Shown here one piece after another: positions 39,619-49,648 of a stretch of DNA of 64,000 nucleotides (its first letter is position 1; the number at the start of each line of letters is the position of its first letter). Both the position numbers and the translations under genes were made by a program. The DNA is taken from the NCBI GenBank assembly GCA_013214965.1, contig JABSRU010000022.1, positions 1 to 64,000 on the forward strand, given 5' to 3'. This DNA is from Gammaproteobacteria bacterium. Lineage in GTDB: Bacteria > Pseudomonadota > Gammaproteobacteria > Enterobacterales > Psychrobiaceae. The notes beneath the pieces are model-generated. The model did not search any database. It was given only the letters and a program-made list of their open reading frames with translations, and had not been told where the DNA came from.

Positions 39619-40998
39619 ATGAAATCTTCTGTGTTACTGACTGCCCCAGTTAATCCTACCCTCAAAAATATGACAATTCCGATGATGTTTGGCTTAGTAA
39701 TGCTAATGTCATTTAATTTGGTCGATACTTTTTATGTCAGTTTATTGGGAACAGAATCATTGGCGGCCTTTAGTTTTACTTTTCCAGTGACTTTTACTTT
39801 GATTAGTCTCGCTATTGGTTTAGGTATTGGTGTTTCCGCTGTGGTGGCGAAAACATTAGGTCAAAAGAATAAGGAGTTGGCAAAGCAACATGCCTCAGTC
39901 GCCTTGATTATTTCAGCGGTTTCAATTTATACCATTGCGATGTTTGGATTGATTAGTTTGAATCATATTTTTGGTGCAATGGGTTCAACGCCTGAACATA
40001 TTGTTGTGATTAAACAATATATGACACCTTGGTTATTTGGTTGTTTGTTTATTATTATGCCAATGATTGGTAATTCAGTGATGCGTGCCTCGGGTGATAC
40101 TAAAACGCCAGCTAAAGTGATGGGTCTTGGCGCTTTACTCAATGCTATTTTAGATCCAATCTTTATTTTTGGTTTTGGACCTATTGAAGCAATGGGCATT
40201 GCTGGAGCTGCCATTGCCAGTATTATTGCTAGTGCGGTTAGCTGTATCTTAGTTTTCTATCGATTAACCGCCACTTATAATTTATTAGGTTGGGGCTACC
40301 AGTTTTCGCAGATCGTCGATTCGAGCAAACAAATCCTTACCATTGCGTTACCCGCTGCAGCCTCGAATATGATGACACCTATCTCATCGAGTATTGTCAT
40401 CTCAATGGTTGCCGTTTATGGCTCGGAAGCGGTTGCTGCCTTTGGCGTTGGCAGTCGCATTGAATCATTTGCTGTTATCGTCATTTTAGCGCTATCAATG
40501 TCGCTGCCACCCTTTATCAGTCAAAACTTTGGAGCGGGTCAATTTGATCGAGTGAAGCAAGCATATTTTTCCAGTGTCAAATTCGTTATTGCTTGGCAAT
40601 TGGCCATTTATTTAGTGCTGATTGCTATTTCTAGCTGGTTGGGTGGGTTATTTGCCGATGATCCTAAAGTGGCTGACATTATTATTACCTATTTAATGAT
40701 TGTTCCTGTTGCTCATGGCTTGGCTGGAATAACTATTTTAACTAATTCGTCATTAAACGCCCTGCACAAGCCAATGATATCAGTTGGGTTAAATATCACT
40801 CGCTTGTTCGTTTTACTGTTACCTCTGGCTTACATCGGTAGCATGCTCGGCGATATTAATGGCTTACTCGTTGGAGTAGCGGTTGCTGCATGTTTGTCTG
40901 GTGCCATTGCTTTTTTCGTCATGGTACAACAACTTAATAAATTCCCATCACAAAATCAGTCCGATGATAAGATATCAGCGACAGAGGAAACAGCGTGA
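39619..40998 (+). CDS. MATE-family efflux transporter
   Basis: About 459 residues with 12 predicted membrane helices and the internal duplication of MATE transporters (first half '[20 protein letters not shown]', second half '[17 protein letters not shown]'). These export cationic drugs or metabolites using sodium or proton gradients. A GTG three codons upstream is also open; I chose the ATG at 39619. Its stop overlaps the uvrB GTG start by four bases (GTGA), so the two are translationally coupled. Confidence 0.9.
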   Translation: MKSSVLLTAPVNPTLKNMTIPMMFGLVMLMSFNLVDTFYVSLLGTESLAAFSFTFPVTFTLISLAIGLGIGVSAVVAKTLGQKNKELAKQHASVALIISAVSIYTIAMFGLISLNHIFGAMGSTPEHIVVIKQYMTPWLFGCLFIIMPMIGNSVMRASGDTKTPAKVMGLGALLNAILDPIFIFGFGPIEAMGIAGAAIASIIASAVSCILVFYRLTATYNLLGWGYQFSQIVDSSKQILTIALPAAASNMMTPISSSIVISMVAVYGSEAVAAFGVGSRIESFAVIVILALSMSLPPFISQNFGAGQFDRVKQAYFSSVKFVIAWQLAIYLVLIAISSWLGGLFADDPKVADIIITYLMIVPVAHGLAGITILTNSSLNALHKPMISVGLNITRLFVLLLPLAYIGSMLGDINGLLVGVAVAACLSGAIAFFVMVQQLNKFPSQNQSDDKISATEETA

Positions 40999-42980
40999 GT
41001 TTTGATTTAAAGTCCCCTTACCAACCGGCTGGTGATCAGCCCGAAGCGATAAAAAAACTGATTGATGGCCTGGAATCAGGTTTAGCTCATCAAACGTTAC
41101 TAGGTGTTACTGGTTCGGGTAAAACCTATACCATGGCCAATGTGATTGCTAAAACGGGGCGACCGACTTTAATTATGGCACCCAACAAAACACTTGCGGC
41201 TCAATTATATGGTGAAATGAAAGAATTCTTTCCTAATAATGCCGTGGAATACTTTGTTTCTTATTATGATTATTATCAGCCTGAAGCTTATGTACCATCA
41301 ACCGATACTTTTATTGAGAAAGATGCCGCCGTTAATGCCCACATTGAGCAAATGCGCCTATCAGCAACTAAAGCGCTAATAGAACGTAAAGACGTGGTGC
41401 TCATCGCGTCAGTATCGGCGATTTATGGTTTGGGTGATCCTGAGTCCTACATGAAAATGCTCTTACATTTCCGTCAGGGCGATATCATGGAGCAGCGGGG
41501 GATTTTACGCCGCCTCGCCGAATTACAATATAAACGTAATGATACCGAGTTTGCCCGTGGCACTTTTCGAGTTCGTGGTGAAGTGTTGGATATATTCCCA
41601 GCAGACTCTGAAAAATTCGCAGTACGCGTCGAAATGTTTGACGACGAAGTAGAGCGAATTTCGTTATTTGATCCATTAACTGGCGCGATTGAACGGCAAG
41701 TGGCGCGCTTTACTGTTTACCCTAAAACTCACTATGTCACCCCGCGAGAAAAGATTTTGGGGGCAATTGAACACATTAAAGAAGAACTGCGTGAGCGCAA
41801 AGAACAACTAACATCACTCAATAAACTGGTGGAATTGCAGCGGATTAGTGAGCGCGTTAGTTATGATATTGAAATGATGACCGAATTGGGTTATTGCTCT
41901 GGGGTCGAAAACTACTCCCGTTACTTGTCAGGGCGTAATCCCGGCGAACCGCCACCAACGTTACTTGATTACTTACCCGATGATGGCTTACTAATTATCG
42001 ATGAATCTCATGTCACGGTGCCTCAAATTGGCGCGATGTACAAAGGTGACCGTTCTCGTAAAGAAAACTTGGTTCAGTATGGCTTTCGTTTGCCGTCGGC
42101 CTTAGATAATCGACCGCTTAAATTTGAAGAGTTTGAGGCTATTTCGCCGCAAACGATTTATGTCTCGGCAACCCCCAGTGATTATGAACTCAACAAATCC
42201 AATGGCGAAGTAGCGAGGCAAGTCGTGCGGCCGACGGGGTTACTCGATCCGATTATTGAAGTACGACCGGTTGCGACGCAAGTGGATGACTTACTCAGTG
42301 AAATACACCTTAGAGTGGCGCTTGATGAGCGAGTACTCGCTACCACGATGACCAAACGTATGGCTGAAGATTTAGCCGAGTACCTAGATGATAATGGCGT
42401 ACGAGCACGTTATTTACACTCCGACATTGATACCGTTGAACGGATCGAGATTATTCGTGATTTACGCTTAGGTAAGTTTGATGTTTTAATCGGGATTAAC
42501 TTGTTACGAGAAGGTCTCGACATGCCGGAAGTGTCATTAGTGGCGATTCTCGATGCTGATAAAGAGGGTTTTTTACGCTCAGAACGATCGTTAATTCAAA
42601 CCATTGGTCGTGCCGCACGTAATCTCAATGGTCGAGCGATTCTTTATGGTGACAAAATCACTAAATCGATGCGTAAAGCCATCGACTCGACCGAGTCACG
42701 TCGAGCGTTGCAGCATCAATATAATCTGGATCACGGTATTACTCCCAAAGGACTGACCAAAAAAGTGCTTGATTCACTCGATGTTGGCGGCAATGAAGAA
42801 CTTGATCAAGTGGCTGAAACGGCTGCACAGTATCGCAGTAGTTCGAACAAAGATATTGAGAAAGAAATCAACGCTCTCGAGCATAAGATGTATCAACATG
42901 CTCGTAATCTCGAATTCGAACTGGCCGGTAAGCTCCGTGATGAAGTGGCACGGCTTAATGATTTACTGTTGACGCGTTAA
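40995..42980 (+). CDS. uvrB: excinuclease ABC subunit B
   Basis: A 661-residue helicase-like subunit of nucleotide excision repair that verifies damage delivered by UvrA and loads UvrC. Motifs: Walker A GVTGSGKT, damage-probing hairpin [22 protein letters not shown], helicase motifs ending QTIGRAARN, and a C-terminal UVR motif that binds UvrC. The start is a GTG overlapping the stop of the MATE gene. I see no clear LexA box in the region upstream. It overlaps the end of the convergent rhombosortase by 18 bases. Confidence 0.97.
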   Translation: MSFDLKSPYQPAGDQPEAIKKLIDGLESGLAHQTLLGVTGSGKTYTMANVIAKTGRPTLIMAPNKTLAAQLYGEMKEFFPNNAVEYFVSYYDYYQPEAYVPSTDTFIEKDAAVNAHIEQMRLSATKALIERKDVVLIASVSAIYGLGDPESYMKMLLHFRQGDIMEQRGILRRLAELQYKRNDTEFARGTFRVRGEVLDIFPADSEKFAVRVEMFDDEVERISLFDPLTGAIERQVARFTVYPKTHYVTPREKILGAIEHIKEELRERKEQLTSLNKLVELQRISERVSYDIEMMTELGYCSGVENYSRYLSGRNPGEPPPTLLDYLPDDGLLIIDESHVTVPQIGAMYKGDRSRKENLVQYGFRLPSALDNRPLKFEEFEAISPQTIYVSATPSDYELNKSNGEVARQVVRPTGLLDPIIEVRPVATQVDDLLSEIHLRVALDERVLATTMTKRMAEDLAEYLDDNGVRARYLHSDIDTVERIEIIRDLRLGKFDVLIGINLLREGLDMPEVSLVAILDADKEGFLRSERSLIQTIGRAARNLNGRAILYGDKITKSMRKAIDSTESRRALQHQYNLDHGITPKGLTKKVLDSLDVGGNEELDQVAETAAQYRSSSNKDIEKEINALEHKMYQHARNLEFELAGKLRDEVARLNDLLLTR

Positions 42981-43613
42981 TCGTTGCCAGCCTAAATAGA
43001 GCGCATAAATCGGCACTGCGGTGATGGCCCCATACCAGTGGGCATCAACCGCAACCTCGGCATTAATGAGTGCGCTGATTTCGGCCGCCGCGCCATAAAA
43101 CTGTTCGTGAAAAACCTTCGCCGCAATGCCTAATAACAATAAATAGCTAAACTTAATGCCTCGGTTTATTTCATCTAAACAACCAAACACAAACAAACCG
43201 TGTAAATAACCCGACAGGCCGACGTAATAATAAATATCTGGAGTAAACCAATATAATAAAGCACCCACCATCACACAATTAGTGAGTGTAAATAGGCAAA
43301 ACTGCCACTGGCTATAGTGGCGGCCGAACAATTGAGTTAACAAAACTAAGCCAACTAAATTCATTAACAGGTGCCAACTATTGGTATGCAGAAAATTGCC
43401 TGTTAAAATACGCCACACTTGTCCCTGCGCAATCAGCCCTCGATCATACTCTAATAAGGGTAGGCTCAATGACTGACCAACAAATAGCAGTGAGCAGGAG
43501 AGGGCAATAATTAATGGCCACCGCCATTGTGGGGTGGCGACAACAGTCATCAATTGAGAGATTAAGTGTTTAATGCTAAAACCTTCAGTTAAAAATTTAA
43601 TGACAGCGTACAT
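42963..43613 (-). CDS. rrtA: rhombosortase (rhomboid-type intramembrane protease)
   Basis: About 216 residues with around six membrane helices. The catalytic Ser is in [10 protein letters not shown], the pattern that marks rhombosortases rather than GlpG-type rhomboids, and the partner His is in 'VDAHWYGA'. HLLMNLVGL is the usual N-terminal rhomboid motif. Rhombosortases process proteins ending in GlyGly-CTERM; none of the proteins in this window has such a tail. I chose the ATG at 43613; a longer form would begin with TTG and overlap the divergent DTW gene. It overlaps the end of uvrB. Confidence 0.85.
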   Translation of the reverse strand: MYAVIKFLTEGFSIKHLISQLMTVVATPQWRWPLIIALSCSLLFVGQSLSLPLLEYDRGLIAQGQVWRILTGNFLHTNSWHLLMNLVGLVLLTQLFGRHYSQWQFCLFTLTNCVMVGALLYWFTPDIYYYVGLSGYLHGLFVFGCLDEINRGIKFSYLLLLGIAAKVFHEQFYGAAAEISALINAEVAVDAHWYGAITAVPIYALYLGWQRLTRQQ

Positions 43614-43637
43614 TACCTTAAGCAAAGAGCCAAACAA

Positions 43638-44243
43638 ATGAATAAAAGAGCAAGGTGCCCACAATGTTTACGGCCACCAGTGGCCTGTTTATGCCACACC
43701 GTTACCCCTATTGATAACCGAACTGAAATAGTGATCTTACAACATCCTAGTGAAGTGAAACATGCCAAGGGCACCGCTAAAATTGCAGAGCTGAGTCTTA
43801 GACGTTGCCAAGTGATTGTCGGTGAAAACTTTAACCAGAACGTCGAATTTCAAGCATTATTTAACGAACCTTCACGGCAAGTGATGTTGCTATATCCTCA
43901 GGATAATGCCATCTCTCCAGAGGATGTTAATACGCAAGTCTTAAATAATTTAACCATTATTGTGCTCGATGGCAGCTGGAAAAAAGCCTATAAAATGTAT
44001 TGCTTGAATCCGGTGCTGCAACAATTGCCGTGTATTGGTATTGATGTCACTAATCAAAGTAATTATCGGATCCGGAAATCATCGCGCAGCGACAGCCTCT
44101 CAACGGTTGAAGCCTGCTTTGAATTGTTGACCCAATTAGAAGGTAAACAACGCAGCTTTGAACCCTTGTTAAAATCCTTCGATGCCATGGTTCAATTTCA
44201 AATTGATTCGATGCCCGATCATGTTAAGTCGCGCTATTCGTAA
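43638..44243 (+). CDS. DTW-domain tRNA-uridine aminocarboxypropyltransferase
   Basis: A 201-residue protein of the TapT (YfiP) type, which makes acp3U in tRNA from S-adenosylmethionine. The N-terminal zinc-binding CPQCLRPPVACLCH is intact. The name-giving motif DxTW is DGSW here (LDGSWKKAYKM), a common variant, and the NYRIRKSS segment follows. It overlaps the end of convergent cinA by 20 bases and is divergent from the rhombosortase. Confidence 0.9.
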   Translation: MNKRARCPQCLRPPVACLCHTVTPIDNRTEIVILQHPSEVKHAKGTAKIAELSLRRCQVIVGENFNQNVEFQALFNEPSRQVMLLYPQDNAISPEDVNTQVLNNLTIIVLDGSWKKAYKMYCLNPVLQQLPCIGIDVTNQSNYRIRKSSRSDSLSTVEACFELLTQLEGKQRSFEPLLKSFDAMVQFQIDSMPDHVKSRYS

Positions 44244-45519
44244 GGGCGCGCTGCTCAATATAATAGGCAGGTGTGGTAATGCCTATTATATGGCGACGGA
44301 TTAAATCAAGCCCCACCGCGGCGACATATTGTTGAAATTTAATTCGCGGTAATGGCACGGCTAAACCAATGGTCTGGATATTACCTTGCTCGCCCCAGGC
44401 TAACCAAACGGTGCCAACGGGTTTATCAATGCTGCCACCACCAGGTCCCGCAATACCTGAAACTGCGACCACATAATCACTGCCACTTTGCTTAAGTGCT
44501 CCTTGGGCCATCTCAAGCACTACTTCGCTACTGACCGCACCAAATTGAGTTAGCGTGTGCTCACTGACGCTAATAATCTTGGCCTTAATCGCATTGGAGT
44601 AGGTCACGAAACCGGCTTCAAACACCTCGGAACAACCGCTTACTTGGGTCAGTAACGATGACATCAAGCCACCAGTGCAGGACTCGGCAAAGGCGACGCT
44701 TTTATGTTGTTGCTGCAGTGCCTCAACTAATGCTTGAGCTAGCGAGGTCTTACCTTGGCCAATAACATGACCGCCTAACAACTGCTCTAACTTGTTTTGC
44801 CACAAGGCTTTGATGCCATGACCTTGCTCGGTATCGGTGGTTAACTTCATTTCTATCAGAGGCATCGACGCGCGAAAGCCCAATTCAATTTCAGCTGGCC
44901 AATCACTTAGGTGTTCAGACACCAACTGCTGAATGGTTGACTCACCAATGCCAAACACTTGAAATCGACTGACATCGGTGGTGCTGTTAATCTTAAAATC
45001 GCGTTCAATAGCCGGGACTATTTCTTGCTGGATCATCGTCACCATTTCGCTGGGCACTCCTGGCGTGGTATAAATCGCACATCCATTTAATCGTAGATGA
45101 AAGCCACAGGCGCTGCCACTGTCATTGGTGATAATGTCACACCCTTGAGGCAAAACAGCTTGTTTTTTATTGGCCTGATTTAACACATAACTGCGTTTTT
45201 CACACCATGCTGTTAGTTGAGAGAGTGCTTGCTGATGAATGGCTAACGGTAACTGCGCCGCATCTGCTAATGCTTGAGCGGTCATATCATCGACCGTTGG
45301 GCCCAAGCCGCCATTAATAATTAAAATGTCGGCACGCTGTGACTGGCTGATAATTTCTTGACTGAGTAAATCGGTATCATCTTTTACCGTCACTCGACGG
45401 CTTATCTCTAGCCCTAATGTTTTCAACTGTTGCGCAATCACCGCTGAATTGGAGTCGATAACATCGCCAGACATTAATTCATTGCCCGTGAGTAATAATT
45501 CTACCTTTAATTTTGTCAT
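44224..45519 (-). CDS. cinA: CinA family protein (nicotinamide-nucleotide amidase)
   Basis: A 431-residue two-domain protein. The N-terminal MoCF/COG1058 domain has 'LLTGNELMSGDVIDSNSA', 'INGGLGPTVDDMT' and 'TPGVPSEM'. The C-terminal PncC-type domain (about 265-425) has AESCTGG, 'TYSNAIK' and GIAGPGGGS. The PncC activity deamidates nicotinamide mononucleotide in pyridine nucleotide recycling. The full-length fusion is retained. It converges on the DTW gene with a 20-base overlap. Confidence 0.92.
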   Translation of the reverse strand: MTKLKVELLLTGNELMSGDVIDSNSAVIAQQLKTLGLEISRRVTVKDDTDLLSQEIISQSQRADILIINGGLGPTVDDMTAQALADAAQLPLAIHQQALSQLTAWCEKRSYVLNQANKKQAVLPQGCDIITNDSGSACGFHLRLNGCAIYTTPGVPSEMVTMIQQEIVPAIERDFKINSTTDVSRFQVFGIGESTIQQLVSEHLSDWPAEIELGFRASMPLIEMKLTTDTEQGHGIKALWQNKLEQLLGGHVIGQGKTSLAQALVEALQQQHKSVAFAESCTGGLMSSLLTQVSGCSEVFEAGFVTYSNAIKAKIISVSEHTLTQFGAVSSEVVLEMAQGALKQSGSDYVVAVSGIAGPGGGSIDKPVGTVWLAWGEQGNIQTIGLAVPLPRIKFQQYVAAVGLDLIRRHIIGITTPAYYIEQRALTNSAT

Positions 45520-45633
45520 TAAGACGTCAACCTAGCCGCTGGAAATTAGTAATATTTATCATACCGTGAAACAGTCGCTTAATTAAATAAATACGCGTAC
45601 CATAGCGATAAATTTTATGAAGAGATAATGATA

Positions 45634-46182
45634 ATGGCGCTTAAAGCGACAATTTTTAAGGCAACGGTCAATGTTGCTGATATGGATCGTGAAGTGTACA
45701 TCGATCAAAGCCTAACCATTGCCCAACATCCGTCAGAAACACTACAACGGATGATGTTACGGATTGTGGCATGGGCAGTAAATGCCAATGAACAATTAAC
45801 TTTTACCAAAGGTTTATGTGATGAAGACCAACCGGATCTGTGGCAAGTCAATTACAGTGACATTATTGAACTATGGGTTGATTTAGGTACGCCAGATGAA
45901 AAGCGGATTAAAAAAGGCAGCGTTCGTGCCCAACAATCGATTATTTATACCTACGGTGAAAATGCCGCCAAAAATTGGTGGAAACAGCAACAATCAACCG
46001 CCCGTAAATACAAAAATCTCAGTGTGTTTTTCCTGAGTGACGAATCAATGAACGCACTTGCCGATGCCGCAACACGCACCATGAATCTACAATTCACCAT
46101 TCAAGGTGGCGAAATTTGGTTAAACACCGATAACGAAACCATTGAGCTAAAATTCGAGGTTTGGCAAGAAGCAGAGAGTTAA
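45634..46182 (+). CDS. yaeQ: YaeQ family protein
   Basis: A 182-residue protein of the YaeQ family, a PD-(D/E)XK nuclease-like fold of uncertain function. Start ALKATIFKATVNVADMDR is typical, with 'LWVDLGTPDEKRIKKGS' carrying the acidic/Lys residues and 'WW' in NWWKQQ. I use the ATG at 45634, nine bases after GAAGAG; the ATG two codons upstream has too short a spacing. Confidence 0.92.
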   Translation: MALKATIFKATVNVADMDREVYIDQSLTIAQHPSETLQRMMLRIVAWAVNANEQLTFTKGLCDEDQPDLWQVNYSDIIELWVDLGTPDEKRIKKGSVRAQQSIIYTYGENAAKNWWKQQQSTARKYKNLSVFFLSDESMNALADAATRTMNLQFTIQGGEIWLNTDNETIELKFEVWQEAES

Positions 46183-46375
46183 TATCCCTATCCATTTTTT
46201 CCTAAAACAGTTACTCGAGCCATAATTGTTTTAGGTTGATGTAATAATAAGTCATCGCTATTCACTATAATCTATTTGTAAATCATATTATTTAATTAAA
46301 ATTTTTAAGTTAGTGAGGAGGGATGTTGGATATATCATTCCTAATTATTTAGATGTTTTTTTGATTCGATAATGG

Positions 46376-47321
46376 ATGATAATCAAATTGCGCTTATTTC
46401 GTGTTTTTTCTGTTTTTGTTATTTTTCTTGCTTATAGTCATGCTGTAAATGCCTTGGATTTAGATATTCGTACTAACCATAAATTGAGTATGGATAGTAA
46501 TAAGGTGTCATTTACACTTGCTTTAGATCAGTGTTCTAACCTTTCTCAAGTGATATACCATGCTGAATCTGGGGACTTATCACTTGATTCTTCCGACTTC
46601 TTGCGTAACAGTAATCACCTTAATGGTTGTCAATTTATCGTTGAGGCCAAGGGGGCCGTACGATTTTATCCCGCTTTTACTATCTATCTCAATGATGGCA
46701 CCTCAACCACATACAGTGAGACGTTTACTGCTGATGAGATTAACCCAACGGTTTCATTTGAACGGGTATCTATCGCTAGCATTGAAGGCAAACAATATCT
46801 TAGTACCGTTGTTCAGGCGGGTGATAATCAAGACATTCGGTATGTCGGATTTACAGTGGTTGGTGTGTTAGCGTCGGATCTTAAAACAGTTGGTGGAGTC
46901 GTAGAGAAAGTAAAACAAAAAGCATTTGTTAACATCAATAAAATAGTCAGAATATTCCCCAACTCAAACTCTCAAAGTGAGTTTGTACTGAATTTCCCCT
47001 TGACGAAAAACCTCACTGCCCAAGCTATTGCACTAGATGCAGTATAGTTATGATAGAGATCTAGATATTAACGACGACGAAAATCAACACTTTCCCGCAC
47101 CGGGCGTGATGAGGATTTGGACTAAAAACTCCACTGAAACACGCACACCAAGGGCTGTTTCAAAGTTCTTTAGCGGTGACTATATTAAGCCTGATGTGCT
47201 AATACCTCTCACTAGCTTACCACCTCTGAAAAATGGTAAATTAATCCTATATGTTGAAAGTGTTGGAATTAGTGAGTTTCCGGGAAGTTTTTTAATTCAA
47301 GTAAAAATAACACAACGATAA
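46376..47321 (+). pseudogene. exported protein gene of unknown function, apparently frameshifted
   Basis: The first part (to a stop at 47045-47047) encodes 223 residues with a signal peptide (cleavage near NALDL) and beta-rich, VCBS/cadherin-like sequence (HKLSMDSNKVSFTLAL, TIYLNDGTSTTYSETF). In a different frame from about 47037, 90 more residues follow (YSYDRDLDINDDENQHF) with the same secreted-domain style, ending VQVKITQR-like. Joining them by removing one base near 47037 gives a single protein of about 314 residues. I see no slippery sequence. It is the first gene of the unknown exported cluster. I do not recognise the family; a true two-gene arrangement is less likely because the second part lacks a signal peptide and ribosome binding site. 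Confidence 0.6.
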
Positions 47322-47366
47322 GGTCGAGAGCTATATGAAAACGGTTAAACAAAGGGAGTTTTGGTC

Positions 47367-48236
47367 ATGAATCACTATATAGTAACACTCGGGTTGATGA
47401 TGGGTTTAGGGCTCGTTTCGCCAAGCTATGCTATCACCCCAGAAGAAGTCGCTGTGCCAAGATTGTTGGTGTTAAGTGAAATATCCAGACAGGCATCAAT
47501 CGATGAAGTGTTGGCGCTGGCTAATGAAGGCAGTGTTAATGAAATGCGTCAGCAGTTTGTGTTTACGGCGTTAATTCGGATAGGTGCATCGCACAGTGGT
47601 GATGCGTATGCAAAAACAGTTTTAGACGCCGGTACTGCCAGTGTCACGACATTACGGGGTGCGCTGGGCTATCTTGCCAGTCATCCTGCTAGTTGGATGA
47701 ATCATTATGCTCAAACGTATATCAGCCCAGACAAACCGGGTGCGGTTCGTAGCATGGCAGCAAATTTGGCGGGGCGTTTAGGGCTAACAAACCAAAAATC
47801 GACAATCATAACCATTCTTAATAACAACAGTTACGGCAACTGGCGTATTCATGCGGCATTGGGGTTGGCACATTTGGTGGGTCGTGATGAATTTAAAACG
47901 TTGCTTGCGGCATCATCGTTAGGGGCCTGGGATAAAAAGTTAGTTACACAATATAATGATTTTTTAGCGTCGCCGGAGCAAGAAAAGGATGTATTAGCAA
48001 AAAAACTGATGAGACGCAGCGAGCAATTTTTAGCGTTGGCGGCGTTAGAATATCTATTGAGTCACAATAAAACGGCGTTACTTAAGCAGTACCATATCAT
48101 TAAAAATGTTGAAAAAGATGGCTCAACATCCATTGCCGTGAGCAGTGATTATTATCGCTCGTTATTTAGAATATTGGGTTACCAAGTAACGGGTGACATT
48201 GACGCGTTTGAAATTGAAAAGTTACCATTAATTTAA
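47367..48236 (+). CDS. exported alpha-helical (HEAT-like) protein of unknown function
   Basis: About 289 residues with a signal peptide (cleavage near SPSYAIT). The mature protein is mostly helical with repeated Leu/Ala patterns (VPRLLVLSEISRQASIDEVL; HAALGLAHLVG; EQFLALAALEYLLS) suggesting HEAT-type repeats, but I recognise no named family. GGGAG lies eight bases before the ATG at 47367, which decides it over an upstream TTG. Second gene of a likely operon, 12 bases before the next gene. Confidence 0.7.
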   Translation: MNHYIVTLGLMMGLGLVSPSYAITPEEVAVPRLLVLSEISRQASIDEVLALANEGSVNEMRQQFVFTALIRIGASHSGDAYAKTVLDAGTASVTTLRGALGYLASHPASWMNHYAQTYISPDKPGAVRSMAANLAGRLGLTNQKSTIITILNNNSYGNWRIHAALGLAHLVGRDEFKTLLAASSLGAWDKKLVTQYNDFLASPEQEKDVLAKKLMRRSEQFLALAALEYLLSHNKTALLKQYHIIKNVEKDGSTSIAVSSDYYRSLFRILGYQVTGDIDAFEIEKLPLI

Positions 48237-48248
48237 AGGGGTGGGATC

Positions 48249-48980
48249 ATGATTAAATGGTTAATGTTAATTGCTTTTTTTCCTGCTGTTTTTTTTGGGT
48301 TTTGGGCTTCTGAACAGTTCGATGCTTTTGGAGGGCGCTATGGTCCATTTACAGTGACCATTAAATCGCAAGATGGTACCCCCATTGAGGATATCATTTT
48401 ATCTTTAGTGGCAATAGGCCCAAACGGTCGAGGTTCAAATTTCACTTATCGACAGTCAATCATTGTTAATAGTGGTGACGTAGTCACGTTTCCTCGGGGC
48501 TATGTTGGTCGGGAATATATAAATAATCCGACGGGAATGACATTTGAAACACTTGGAATGAATATTGGCGCCTCTCATCCTAATTACGAAGAGTACTCAA
48601 GCAATTACCTATCTGTCCCTAACCAACCCCAAGGCACCATTGAATTGGTGGATGTTGTGATGATGAAAAACAAAAGTCAGTTCCCCGTCCTTTATCCCGA
48701 AGGTTTTGAGAGTAAGGTTAAATATGATACTGACCGAGGAATAACAAAGTTACAAGCTCAACTAACCACCAAATTCGCTGTTTACCTCAACGGTTGTCGA
48801 AATTATTTCCCACAGATACTCAAGCTAGGCCACCCTGAATTGATCACCAAATACCTCCAGCCAAAAATTGATGATATTGCCAGTCAAGGTTCGTCAGAAG
48901 CGATAGAAGAAGCAATCGACTTTAAGCAGGAATGTGTAAAGGATATTGAAGATTTCTCGCACATGGAGTTTACGCTATGA
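48249..48980 (+). CDS. membrane-anchored or exported protein of unknown function
   Basis: A 243-residue protein with one N-terminal hydrophobic segment (residues 3-19), then a beta-rich domain (YGPFTVTIKSQDGTPIEDI, IIVNSGDVVTFPRG) like a small Ig or carboxypeptidase-regulatory fold, and a helical C-terminal part with two Cys (LNGCRNYFP, KQECVKD) that may form a periplasmic disulfide. No family recognised. GGGTGGG lies just before the ATG. It overlaps the next gene by four bases (ATGA). Confidence 0.7.
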   Translation: MIKWLMLIAFFPAVFFGFWASEQFDAFGGRYGPFTVTIKSQDGTPIEDIILSLVAIGPNGRGSNFTYRQSIIVNSGDVVTFPRGYVGREYINNPTGMTFETLGMNIGASHPNYEEYSSNYLSVPNQPQGTIELVDVVMMKNKSQFPVLYPEGFESKVKYDTDRGITKLQAQLTTKFAVYLNGCRNYFPQILKLGHPELITKYLQPKIDDIASQGSSEAIEEAIDFKQECVKDIEDFSHMEFTL

Positions 48981-49537
48981 ACAATAAATTAATGGCTGGC
49001 ATATTACTCTCGGCGGCATCGTCAGTGGTGTTGGCCCATAATACCAACGTGACACACCCTGTGATTACATTAGAGGCCATTCGACTGATACAGCATCACG
49101 ACCAATTAAACGGGGAATTTGCTGAATTATATCGCATAGCAATAAGTAATAAAGTTAATGACAAAGAGCCATTTCATTTGCTGTGGGGGGCATGGAACTC
49201 AAACGATCGGGCTAAAATAGGACGGGAGACACGAATATACGACAAAATGGAAATAGCTGAAGCTGAAGATGATATTTTTTTTGATCCTTATGAAACTATC
49301 TATAAAAACAATGATGTCAACATTATGAGTGGGGTGATACGAGAAGATCATCCTCTTAATAAGGTGCTTAGTCATTTCTATCACGCTTATTCCGGCATTC
49401 CATTATCGTTTTCTGAGTCGGTTATAGATCCCGGTAAGCGGTTAAATGCAACTAGCAAAGAACGAGCGATTGAGTTTTTTGTTCGTTCCATCAATCAATA
49501 TGGTTATGATATCGGCTTTGAAAAACCTAAAACCTAA
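48977..49537 (+). CDS. exported protein, possibly truncated zinc-phospholipase-like
   Basis: A 186-residue protein with a signal peptide (cleavage near VVLAH), so the mature N-terminus would begin with His followed by 'NTNVTHPVITLEAI'. A mature N-terminal His-type start with 'HP-IT-A', a later 'EDHP' and 'VLSHFYHAYSGIPLS' recalls the zinc-dependent phospholipase C/S1-P1 nuclease fold, but the protein is shorter than those families and I treat this as a weak match. Start overlaps the previous gene by four bases. The stop lies in a tandemly repeated sequence (49523-49559), so the 3' end may have been altered. Confidence 0.6.
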   Translation: MNNKLMAGILLSAASSVVLAHNTNVTHPVITLEAIRLIQHHDQLNGEFAELYRIAISNKVNDKEPFHLLWGAWNSNDRAKIGRETRIYDKMEIAEAEDDIFFDPYETIYKNNDVNIMSGVIREDHPLNKVLSHFYHAYSGIPLSFSESVIDPGKRLNATSKERAIEFFVRSINQYGYDIGFEKPKT

Positions 49538-49559
49538 TATAAACCTAAAAACCTAATAT
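49523..49559. repeat. 18/19-base tandem duplication at the end of the exported cluster
   Basis: AAACCTAAAACCTAATAT at 49523-49540 is followed directly by a copy with one extra A at 49541-49559. The stop codon of the preceding gene is inside the first copy. Confidence 0.85.
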
Positions 49560-49577
49560 GGACAGGCATAAAAATAT
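49560..49577 (-). repeat. left copy of the transposase-associated repeat core
   Basis: GGACAGGCATAAAAATAT is the near-exact reverse complement of the core (ATATATTTATGCCTGTCC) found in both repeats downstream of the transposase gene. It lies about 70 bases before the transposase start, so the gene is flanked by inverted copies. Confidence 0.75.
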
Positions 49578-49648
49578 GATTGATATTTGAACTATCTGTT
49601 CGTTAGGCGTAACCTATTTATTGTTTGAAATATAAACAGGTGATTGTT

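Noticed and set aside
39300..40994. LexA box expected upstream of uvrB
   Set aside because: No convincing CTGT-N8-ACAG site was seen near MATE-uvrB.
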